A stretch of DNA of 16,079 bases from assembly GCA_035530195.1 (NCBI GenBank), contig DATKVG010000222.1:1-16079 (forward strand), written 5' to 3'. This stretch comes from JAPLKX01 sp035530195 (GTDB taxonomy: Bacteria; Hydrogenedentota; Hydrogenedentia; Hydrogenedentales; SLHB01). Both the position numbers and the translations under genes were made by a program. This document shows, in pieces, positions 6,881-13,308 of this stretch (its first letter is position 1; every line of letters starts with the position of its first letter). The notes under the pieces were generated by a model. The model was not told the DNA's origin and made no database searches. It saw only the letters and a list, made by a program, of their open reading frames with translations.

Positions 6881-8875
6881 ATGCGCAACCTTGCCGTTGT
6901 CTTTTTGACTTTGTTTTTGGTCGCCTCCGCCTGGGCCGACGACGAGTCGTGGCGGCTGCCCATGGCGGAAAAAGAGAAGATCCTCGAGACAAACATCCAG
7001 CAAAAACACAATATGCTCGGCCTGTACCCGTCGCAGATCGAGATCCCATTAGACGGCGGCCCCGCCGATTATTCGACGCGGTCGTATCAGAACGTGGCCC
7101 ATGCCGTCTGCTGGACGTCCAACTATCTGGCGGGCGCGTCGTACCGGTACGCGCACCTGAAAAAAGCCAAGGCGCCAAAAAAAGACGTGTCCAAGGCGCT
7201 GGCCCGGGCCGACGAGATTTTCGAGGCCGTGTACCGGTGCCAACTGGTCACGGGCATCCGCGGGTTGCAGGCGCGCGGATACCAGTTCGGCCACGGCGAA
7301 TCATACGAAGAACGGTGGGGCGACCGGACCAGCGACGTGTGGCTGCAGGGCGCGGGCGAGTACAGGAACCTGCGGTGGCGCGGCGATCCCAGCCACCACA
7401 ATTACAGCGACTCGATCCACGGGCTCGGCCAGTACTACGACCTCGCCGCCCAAGGCTCGCAAAAAGATCGGGCGCGCGAAGCCATCGACGCACTCGTCGG
7501 CTATTGGGTGGACAACGATTTCAAGATCAAACACATCGATGGCAAGCGGTACACGGCCCTCCTCGGTTTCACCGACGGCAAAACGCTCAACACCCGAATC
7601 ATGATGGCCATTGCCGGGGCAAAAGTCGCACACCACGCCACGGGCAACCCCAAATACGACGAGACCTACCAGAAACTGATCAACCAGTACGGCGTCCGCG
7701 GGTTGAAATCCTTCAAAGTCGGCAAAGGTTTCGACGACGCCGAACACGTGTTCTGCCATCTCGAAAACCTGTTCCGGATCGAGGACGACCCGGAACTGCT
7801 GGCGGCGTATCGCGTCGTGCTCGACGCGCTGTGGGCAAACCATAACGACGACGCCCAAAGCCTGTTCACCTACATCTACATGAGCCTCACGCCCGACGCG
7901 CCCAACCGCGAACAAGCTCTCCGCGACGCCCATTTCCGACTCCAGACCTGGCCCACCGACATGCTGATCCGGCCGACCATGTCGAGCCTGCGCACCGACC
8001 TGTCCCACCCCCTGCCGACCTACGCCGCCGCATGGGACAACGAGTACCACTGGAAAGGCAACCTGTTGCGGCGCGACGGGTGGCTCAGCCGCATCGTCAC
8101 CGGCGTCGCCGTACCCGCCGAAGACCCGATGGTCATCTACGCCATCGACCAGCAGGGCGACGTCTACCAGTCGCGCGACGGTGGGGCGACAGCCGCGCAA
8201 TGGTTTCCCATCAACACCACGCTGCCCTCGCCCGCCCGCGCCATCGCCTCGGGGCCGCGCGTCCGGATGGTATTCGCCACGTGCGACGACGGGTTCTACG
8301 CCTCCCTGACGGGCGGCTTTAAATGGCAGCGGCTCAACGTGCCCGAGGAGGGCGGCAAACCAATCGAGATGGGCGTCGCCCAAGCCGTTCCCAAAGAAAC
8401 CGAAATCAAAAGCAACCTGCCCAATCCCATCTACCTGTTCGCCGTCCGCGAGAACGCCGTCTACCAGTGTGTCTTCAAGTTCGATCGCGAATTCGACCGG
8501 AAGTGGGAGCTTCTCTCGGGCGGCCTTCCCCCACTCCCCAAACCCCGGTCATCCACCCTGTTTAAGCCGGGCGACAACGGCGTCCTCCGCAGCACCGACG
8601 GCGGCGCCACCTGGGAAGTCGCCGCAAACGGGCTCGACATACCCGTCGCACGCACCGTGTTCACCTCGCCCAGCACCGATTGGGTGTTCGCCGGCACCCC
8701 CGCCGGCCTCTACATCTCCCAGGACGGCGGCGACTCCTGGCGGTCCGGCAACCTCGTGCTCCAGTTCAAGAAAAACGAGCGGTACGACCTCGGCGGCGCC
8801 GCCTACATCGATGCCTACTGGCGCGCCCTCTACTACGGCCTGCTCGACGAAGCCCAAGTACGTGCGAAGTTATAA
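6881..8875 (+). CDS. Secreted helical-repeat plus Asp-box beta-propeller protein
   Basis: A 664-residue exported protein. Residues 1-20 form a Sec signal peptide (MRNLAVVFLTLFLVASAWA, cleavage after AWA). Residues about 25-380 are rich in aromatic and helical segments and resemble an alpha/alpha toroid of the kind found in glycoside hydrolases and lyases, but no family-specific catalytic motif is identified. Residues about 400-620 carry Asp-box units: SRDGG (431-435), STDGGATW (571-578), SQDGGDSW (613-620) and a degenerate SLTGGFKW (475-482), as in BNR/sortilin/Ycf48-like propellers. The start at 6881 has a GAGAAGGA site eight bases upstream and begins the signal peptide; an in-frame ATG at 6860 is less likely. 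The last codons and stop fall in a repeat array. The role is unknown; periplasmic polysaccharide handling is a guess. Confidence 0.82.
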   Translation: MRNLAVVFLTLFLVASAWADDESWRLPMAEKEKILETNIQQKHNMLGLYPSQIEIPLDGGPADYSTRSYQNVAHAVCWTSNYLAGASYRYAHLKKAKAPKKDVSKALARADEIFEAVYRCQLVTGIRGLQARGYQFGHGESYEERWGDRTSDVWLQGAGEYRNLRWRGDPSHHNYSDSIHGLGQYYDLAAQGSQKDRAREAIDALVGYWVDNDFKIKHIDGKRYTALLGFTDGKTLNTRIMMAIAGAKVAHHATGNPKYDETYQKLINQYGVRGLKSFKVGKGFDDAEHVFCHLENLFRIEDDPELLAAYRVVLDALWANHNDDAQSLFTYIYMSLTPDAPNREQALRDAHFRLQTWPTDMLIRPTMSSLRTDLSHPLPTYAAAWDNEYHWKGNLLRRDGWLSRIVTGVAVPAEDPMVIYAIDQQGDVYQSRDGGATAAQWFPINTTLPSPARAIASGPRVRMVFATCDDGFYASLTGGFKWQRLNVPEEGGKPIEMGVAQAVPKETEIKSNLPNPIYLFAVRENAVYQCVFKFDREFDRKWELLSGGLPPLPKPRSSTLFKPGDNGVLRSTDGGATWEVAANGLDIPVARTVFTSPSTDWVFAGTPAGLYISQDGGDSWRSGNLVLQFKKNERYDLGGAAYIDAYWRALYYGLLDEAQVRAKL

Positions 8876-9002
8876 GTGCGAAGTGCGAAGTTCACAGTAT
8901 TTATCCGTCCGATCCGTCGGATCCGTCAGATCCCTCATAGGGCCCCTCTGCCAGCTTGTCGCTCAAGTTCGCACGGTCAACTTCGCACTCAGCACTTCGC
9001 AC
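8862..9002. repeat. Inverted GTGCGAAGT arrays around 9-base tandem repeats
   Basis: GTGCGAAGT occurs at 8862-8870, 8876-8884 and 8883-8891. Its reverse complement occurs at 8980-8988 and 8994-9002, with a near copy at 8966-8974, so the arrays could fold as a long hairpin. Between them are four 9-base units (TCCGTCCGA, TCCGTCGGA, TCCGTCAGA, TCCCTCATA) at 8904-8939. The first array begins inside the last codons of the propeller-protein gene. No gene lies in 8876-9152. Confidence 0.65.
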
Positions 9003-9033
9003 CGGCTTATGCACAGGCCGTGCGGTTTATGGT

Positions 9034-9125
9034 TTAAATGGGGACAGTCACCGTTTATTTGCCATCATTTATTCAACCGTTTATAGTACACGTGATGGCC
9101 ACATAAATACTGTCACTATTTATCC
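9034..9125 (+). repeat. GGGGACAGTCACC-type repeat, copy 1
   Basis: This segment aligns by eye with 10457-10543 over about 88 bases in the same orientation. Shared blocks include CAGTCACCGTTTATTT, TTTATTCAACCGTTT, TAGTACACGTGA, GGCCA and AATACTGTC. It also has inverted ends (GGACAGT near the start, ACTGTC near the end). Motifs of this kind are often seen near REP-associated tyrosine transposases, as I recall, but no transposase is here. Confidence 0.65.
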
Positions 9126-9152
9126 TATTTACCCAAGGGTAGTACTGAGGCT

Positions 9153-10268
9153 TCAATCGTTTCGGGCCACTGTCAGGGTGTGCTGGCTTCTATGCTTCCC
9201 CGTGGTTAACGCGAAGATAAGCAAGACGAGCGCCGTCAACAGCAGGTCGTCCGGAATCCCACGCCCCTGTGAGCTTGTGTCGAGGGTCGCACCAAAGCAT
9301 CCCCCGCCTTCATCTGCGCCACCGCCCCATGTCACAAGAACGGCTTGCTGCACGTTGCCGTACTCGCCCTCGCCGACCATGGCGCCTTCCTCGTTTAGGT
9401 CGATCATGTTCCGCAGTGTCCAACCCGAGTTGGGGTCTATGAGGTCGTTCAGGTCCCGCATTCCGTGTTCCTCGTCCCAAAGAAAGGCATGGACCTCATC
9501 GGACGTGGTCACGCTTTGCCCGACGACTTGGCCCGCGTCGTTGATGCCCTGGGCGGCAGTGCTATTTCCACCGAGGCTGCCGAGGTTCTGCATGCTGTTC
9601 ACGGGGTCCCATAGAAAGGTATGGATCTCTGCGAAGGAGGTCATGCTAGAGACAACGACTAGGCCCGCGTTGTTGATGGCCCAGGCAAAGCTCATTTCCC
9701 CACCGACAGTGCCGAGGTCCCGCATTCCGTGTTCCTCGTCCCAAAGAAAGGCATGCATCTCATCGGAGGTGGTCTCGCTTTGCCCGACGACTTGGCCCGC
9801 GTCGTTGATGCCGCAGGCCACGCTCGTTTCCCCACCGAGCGTGCCGAGGTCCCGCATTCGGTGTTCCTCGTCCCAAAGAAAGGCATGGAGCTCATCGGAC
9901 ATGGTGTCGCTTGCCCCGACGACTTGGCCCGCGTTGTTGATACCCATGGCCACGCTGTCGAGGACGCTCAGGTCCCGCATGCCGTTCACGGGGTCCCAAA
10001 GAAAGGCATGGTTATCGTCGGACGTGGTGTCGCTCCATCCGACGACTTGCCCCGCGTCGTTTATGCCATAGGGTCGGGAGCGGCCTTGGGCGCCGACCAA
10101 GCTGCCCAAGCCGAGGACCGTTGCCGTTCCCATCGGTTTCGGCATTACGCCGTCTCTCGGCGCCATGCTTGCATCCTGGACGATCCCAAGCGGCAAAAGC
10201 ATTGCTAGTAAACATACGCACCCGGGAACCGCCAAGCTTTTCCAAATGATCTTGTTGAGTTTCCCCAT
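9153..10268 (-). CDS. HAF-repeat exported protein with C-terminal membrane anchor
   Basis: A 371-residue protein with an N-terminal hydrophobic signal or anchor (about residues 8-30). Five HAF-type repeats start at GIN/AIN residues 68, 109, 153, 197 and 241, with units of 41-44 residues built on GINDAGQVVGxS, HAFLWD and MRDLGTLGG. The C-terminus has a GGGCFG motif (323-326), a hydrophobic helix (about 341-355) and basic residues, a three-part layout like C-terminal sorting tags (PEP-CTERM or MYXO-CTERM style), though no named tag is matched. The start at 10268 has GGAGAG eight bases upstream; 28 extra upstream residues are unlikely. HAF repeats probably form a propeller-like surface fold of unknown function. 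The gene is flanked on both sides by direct copies of an 88-base repeat. Confidence 0.85.
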   Translation of the reverse strand: MGKLNKIIWKSLAVPGCVCLLAMLLPLGIVQDASMAPRDGVMPKPMGTATVLGLGSLVGAQGRSRPYGINDAGQVVGWSDTTSDDNHAFLWDPVNGMRDLSVLDSVAMGINNAGQVVGASDTMSDELHAFLWDEEHRMRDLGTLGGETSVACGINDAGQVVGQSETTSDEMHAFLWDEEHGMRDLGTVGGEMSFAWAINNAGLVVVSSMTSFAEIHTFLWDPVNSMQNLGSLGGNSTAAQGINDAGQVVGQSVTTSDEVHAFLWDEEHGMRDLNDLIDPNSGWTLRNMIDLNEEGAMVGEGEYGNVQQAVLVTWGGGADEGGGCFGATLDTSSQGRGIPDDLLLTALVLLIFALTTGKHRSQHTLTVARND

Positions 10269-10370
10269 AACCGTTTCTCTCCAGGAATTAGTTCTGGTAA
10301 TATCCCCTGCCGATATCGGCCGTATTGTGCCAACTCTGTTAGGAACACTCAACTTCTTCGGGCAGGCGCT

Positions 10371-10457
10371 TTAGACCACCCCGATGTCGCCGCATTCGCC
10401 GTCGGCGTGGAACTTCGAGTCCGCCAACGGCAACGGGTCCTCGAACAGCCGTGGCGT
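10371..10457 (-). pseudogene. Possible 3' remnant of an unknown gene
   Basis: On the minus strand one frame from about 10457 down to a TAA at 10371-10373 reads TPRLFEDPLPLADSKFHADG and ends ECGDIGVV. This has a natural-looking composition, and the codons have GC-rich third positions. The frame stops being meaningful where the 88-base repeat begins, as if the repeat had truncated a gene. I do not recognise the family, and chance is possible over 28 codons. Confidence 0.3.
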
Positions 10458-10543
10458 TAATGGTGCAGTCACCGTTTATTTAACCGTTTATTCAACCGTT
10501 TCTAGTACACGTGACGGCCAAATGAATACTGTCCTTACTTAGC
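10457..10543 (+). repeat. GGGGACAGTCACC-type repeat, copy 2
   Basis: Direct copy of the repeat at 9034-9125, about 80% identical by eye with a few small gaps. Together the two copies flank the HAF-repeat gene. The start is degenerate (GGTGCAGTCACC instead of GGGGACAGTCACC). Confidence 0.65.
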
Positions 10544-10581
10544 CCAGACGTCTGACCTTATGCCTTCTCAACGGACTCCGG

Positions 10582-10601
10582 GCTCGCCTCGTGCGGCGAG
10601 C
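10582..10601. terminator. Terminator-like hairpin, probably the original DegT gene terminator
   Basis: GCTCGCC (10582-10588) and GGCGAGC (10595-10601) form a perfect 7-base stem with a 6-base loop. On the plus strand a GTTTCTTGTTCT tail follows. On the minus strand it lies 22 bases beyond the stop codon of the truncated DegT 3' copy at 10624-10686, as expected for the terminator of the ancestral gene before the insertion. Confidence 0.45.
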
Positions 10602-10623
10602 GTTTCTTGTTCTCGGACTGGTC

Positions 10624-10686
10624 TCAGGCAATCAGTTCTTTTGCGTGAGCGTGGATTCTCTCGATGGCATCCGCGATGTCGTCCAT
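10624..10686 (-). pseudogene. 63-base duplicated 3' end of the DegT-family gene (outer direct repeat)
   Basis: These 63 bases are identical to 11948-12010, the last 20 codons and stop of the DegT-family gene (MDDIADAIERIHAHAKELIA). The identity ends sharply on both sides. With the intact copy it brackets 10687-11947, so it looks like one of two junction repeats of an insertion. Confidence 0.9.
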
Positions 10687-10730
10687 AAAATTGTAAAATT
10701 GGTAAAATTGGAAAATTGGAAAATTGGGAA
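10684..10730 (+). repeat. AAAATTGG-type tandem repeat
   Basis: Five consecutive 8-10 base units (AAAATTGTA, AAAATTGGTA, AAAATTGGA, AAAATTGGA, AAAATTGGGA) run from the end of the 63-base repeat into the MITE-like element. Two inverted units follow the right end of that element (10881-10899). Confidence 0.7.
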
Positions 10731-10890
10731 AATTGGGGACAGTGGAGCTGGTGAAAAAGTCCCCAATCAGCCCTTTATGTCGGCAAGCTTCGAAATGGGC
10801 ATGCTGGAAACACACGACTTACAGAGTGCCGGAAGGGGTGTATCGTTGTCGGCATCGGCTTTTTCACCAGTTCCACTGTCCCCAATTTTC
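10728..10890. mobile_element. MITE-like element with 32-base terminal inverted repeats
   Basis: The left end (10728-10759) and the reverse complement of the right end (10859-10890) match at 31 of 32 bases; both begin GAAAATTGGGGACAGTGG. The interior of about 99 bases has no convincing gene. The ends share GGGGACAGT with the 88-base repeats nearby, suggesting mobilisation by the same kind of enzyme. It lies just downstream of the TIR gene, inside the insert. Confidence 0.65.
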
Positions 10891-10922
10891 CAATTTTCCC
10901 CTTGTCACATTGGACACGAACA

Positions 10923-11846
10923 TCAGAACGTCCATTCATGTTTAACCTCTTCACACTCTGTAGCCAGAAGTTCCCGTTGAATCCGATGCCAAAGTGGCCG
11001 AAGTTCCCCGCTTAATCGATAAGGAGAAAGATCGGAATGAAGCGTAAAGTAATGAGCAAGTCTCGCTAACTCTTCGGGCAATAAACCGTGGTCTGCGTGT
11101 TCAAACGCGGCAGAATGATGATACAGTAGGAATACGATCTCATTCGATGTGCCTTTAGTCGCCTGACGTATTCGAAATATGAATTCGAGATACTCCTGCG
11201 GCGCATTCCGGCGGGATGTGTTGTCAGGCCAACCCTCGAAAATGTCGACGACCGCAACAATGCGGGTATCGGGCTCACACATGTACAATCGGATATGGTG
11301 GAATGCACGGTCTATGTCCTCACCCTCTGCGACCTTGCAGCCTAAAGCGGAAAGAGAATCTCCCAACTCCCGCCATGCAAACCCGTGGATCGGGAAAAAG
11401 GAGACAAACAAGACGTGCTTGCCTGTGATTCCCGGCCATATCAGCCTATCCACATTCCGCTGGTAGTCGCCTTGCCGAAAGTCAATCCAGCTACGGTCTT
11501 TCAGAAAGCCCGGCAATTCTGTTGGCCCAAAAAGAAGTGGGATGAGTTGCATTTCGCCTGCATTGCTGAGAGACAGCGCCCGGTAATATTCATTCTTGAC
11601 CCATTGAGATGCCATGCTGTCCGGCGTCACGATCAGCCCCACCGCACGACTTGAAGCAAGACCTCTTTCAAGAGCTTCGGCGAATAGGTCGCCAGGCCGA
11701 ATCTCGTCTTCATCTAGCCAAACGCGGACACCTCTTGACTCCAGAGCATTGCGCAATCGTTCCGCCTCAAACCTGTCTGTGTGTCGATACGATATGAAGA
11801 TGTCGAAAGGCCGGAGGAGACGCCAGTGTATTTTGTTTTTGCCCAT
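10923..11846 (-). CDS. TIR-domain protein with uncharacterised C-terminal domain
   Basis: A 307-residue protein. Residues 13-135 form a TIR domain: FDIFISYRHTD (14-24), WLDEDEIRPGD (43-53), and SQWVKNE (80-86), where E86 matches the catalytic glutamate of NAD-cleaving TIR enzymes. Residues about 141-307 start with a beta strand (KHVLFVSFF) and look like a second alpha/beta domain that I do not recognise. No transmembrane segment or signal peptide is seen. Bacterial TIR proteins often act as NADase effectors or signal-nucleotide synthases in antiphage defence (for example Thoeris); that role here is inference, since no partner gene is visible. The ATG at 11846 has only a weak GAGAG ribosome site. 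Base composition is visibly more AT-rich than that of the neighbours, and the gene lies in a segment bounded by 63-base direct repeats, both signs of transfer. Confidence 0.88.
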   Translation of the reverse strand: MGKNKIHWRLLRPFDIFISYRHTDRFEAERLRNALESRGVRVWLDEDEIRPGDLFAEALERGLASSRAVGLIVTPDSMASQWVKNEYYRALSLSNAGEMQLIPLLFGPTELPGFLKDRSWIDFRQGDYQRNVDRLIWPGITGKHVLFVSFFPIHGFAWRELGDSLSALGCKVAEGEDIDRAFHHIRLYMCEPDTRIVAVVDIFEGWPDNTSRRNAPQEYLEFIFRIRQATKGTSNEIVFLLYHHSAAFEHADHGLLPEELARLAHYFTLHSDLSPYRLSGELRPLWHRIQRELLATECEEVKHEWTF

Positions 11847-11947
11847 AAAGGATACTCTCAGATTTTTGGCCTAACAGTGACGGCCCGGAGCGTTCCGTGG
11901 CTTATCCCGCGTCCAGCCGCGTGCCGTTACGACCCAGGGGGTAAGCT

Positions 11948-12010
11948 TCAGGCAATCAGTTCTTTTGCGTGAGCGTGGATTCTCTCGATGGCATCCGCGA
12001 TGTCGTCCAT
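11948..12010 (-). repeat. 63-base direct repeat, inner copy (3' end of intact DegT-family gene)
   Basis: Identical to 10624-10686. This copy is the functional 3' end of the DegT-family gene, with its stop at 11948-11950. The bases before and after the 63-base block differ completely between copies. Confidence 0.92.
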
Positions 12011-13294
12011 GTCGCTGCGGGGACCGAGCAGCATGTTCTGCGTGAACCAGACGCCCTGGGTGCACAGCCGGTCGTTTTCCGGACACGCCATTCGCGCGAA
12101 GTACGCGTCGATTGTATCCTTGCCATAGACGTTCACGAAGCCCCGGGAGTACAGCGCTTCTTTCATGAAGGGCTGCTCGTTTAGTGGCGTGTAACCGGGC
12201 GAATTGGGGATGCCTTCGGCGCTGAGGGCCTTTCGGAACTGGTCGCGGGAAAGGCCCGCAAATGACTCGGGGTCGTATCGAAACATATACAAATGGTAGG
12301 CGTTGCGGGTGGTGCCCTCGTAGCCTTTGGCGGGATGGATGCCCGGAATGGCTTCGAGCCGTTTTGTGAGGTGAGCGGCGTTCTGCTCGCGGATCTGGCT
12401 TTGCGCTTCAACCCGCGGCAGTTGCTCGAGAAGCAGCGCACCCTGAAATTCGGTCATGCGCAGATTCGAGCCGTTTCGAACGTAGCCGTAGCCGCTTTTA
12501 GCGCCCCAGGGCCGGCCGTTGGTGTGGAACGAGCCGGCGCGCTCGATGAGGTCTTCTCTATCGGTCATGAGTGCGCCGCCCTCCCCGGAGCACAGATTCT
12601 TGGTGACCTGGAAACTGAAACAGCCCGTGTCGCCCAGGCTTCCCACGCGTTTCCCGCGCCATTCGGCGAAGTGCGATTGGCACGCGTCTTCGATGACGGG
12701 CACGTTGCGCTTCTTGGAAACGGCCAGCAGGGTGTCCATGTCGACTACGTTGCCGCCGAGGTGAACGGGCAAGATGGCGCGCGTCCGTTCCGTAATCGCG
12801 CCCTCCACTTTTGTGGCATCCATCTGAAACGTCTCGGGGTCCGTGTCCACGAATACGGGCAAGGCATACTGCAACAACACGGCGTTGATCGTGGCGACAA
12901 ACGTGTACGGCGGAACCAGGACCTCGTCACCCGGGCCAACGCGCAGGGCGTTGAGCGAGGCAATCAAGGCGCTGGTGCCATTGGCTACGGCGAGACAGAA
13001 CTTGGCGCCGATCGTCTTTGCGTATTCGGCCTCGAACCGTTCGACGTAGTCGCCGTTCAGCCGGCACCACCCGCGTTTTTTCAGGACCTCTTGCCATGCT
13101 TGTTCGTGCCGCTCGTCTATCTGGGGCCAACTCGGAAATGGTCCCTTGTGTGTGGGCTCGCCGCCAAGCAAAGCCGGTTTCGATGAAGCTGTGGCCTCGG
13201 CCCCATTTGCGCTCCCTTCGATCATTGCCAGCGACGCCGCGCCGCCCGCGCTGGCCTGGAGGAATGCACGCCGCCCCATTTGCTTTTTTGACAT
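11948..13294 (-). CDS. DegT/DnrJ/EryC1/StrS-family PLP aminotransferase with Tat signal
   Basis: A 448-residue member of the PLP-dependent sugar aminotransferase family, which usually aminates NDP-keto sugars using glutamate or glutamine. The PLP lysine K232 is seen in SFQVTKNLCSGEGG. D203 and Q206 in IEDACQSH bind cofactor, and NGTSAL (105-110) is the phosphate loop. Unusually, residues 1-32 form a twin-arginine signal (GRRAFLQASAGGAASLAM), predicting export of a folded, cofactor-loaded enzyme. The start at 13294 has GGGAGG eight bases upstream, overlapping the stop of the deacetylase gene, so translation is probably coupled. Its 3' 63 bases are duplicated at 10624-10686. Because periplasmic NDP-sugars are unexpected, a non-transaminating role or a different substrate is possible. 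Confidence 0.9.
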   Translation of the reverse strand: MSKKQMGRRAFLQASAGGAASLAMIEGSANGAEATASSKPALLGGEPTHKGPFPSWPQIDERHEQAWQEVLKKRGWCRLNGDYVERFEAEYAKTIGAKFCLAVANGTSALIASLNALRVGPGDEVLVPPYTFVATINAVLLQYALPVFVDTDPETFQMDATKVEGAITERTRAILPVHLGGNVVDMDTLLAVSKKRNVPVIEDACQSHFAEWRGKRVGSLGDTGCFSFQVTKNLCSGEGGALMTDREDLIERAGSFHTNGRPWGAKSGYGYVRNGSNLRMTEFQGALLLEQLPRVEAQSQIREQNAAHLTKRLEAIPGIHPAKGYEGTTRNAYHLYMFRYDPESFAGLSRDQFRKALSAEGIPNSPGYTPLNEQPFMKEALYSRGFVNVYGKDTIDAYFARMACPENDRLCTQGVWFTQNMLLGPRSDMDDIADAIERIHAHAKELIA

Positions 13295-13308
13295 AGTCCG
13301 TACCTCCC

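Noticed and set aside
7301..8383. Minus-strand frame of 360 codons opposite the propeller protein
   Set aside because: It is low-complexity V/G/D-rich sequence opposite a gene with signal peptide and Asp-box repeats.
9450..10010. Regularly spaced DNA repeats resembling a CRISPR array
   Set aside because: The units are 123-132 bases, in frame, and encode HAF protein repeats without unique spacers.
8956..10071. Plus-strand frame of 371 codons opposite the HAF-repeat gene
   Set aside because: Its repetitive content (SSQRKAW, SRIPCSS) is the antisense image of the HAF repeats, and it runs through the 88-bp repeat.
10684..10730. AAAATTGG tandem units as a CRISPR or replication origin iteron array
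   Set aside because: The units are 8-10 bases with no spacers, no initiator gene is nearby, and they border a MITE-like element that explains them better.
10728..10890. Remnant of a tyrosine transposase gene inside the MITE-like element
   Set aside because: The roughly 99-base interior gives no HUH or other transposase motif in any frame.
12293..13186. Plus-strand frame of 297 codons opposite the DegT-family gene
   Set aside because: The minus strand encodes a complete aminotransferase with its PLP lysine; this frame has no motif.
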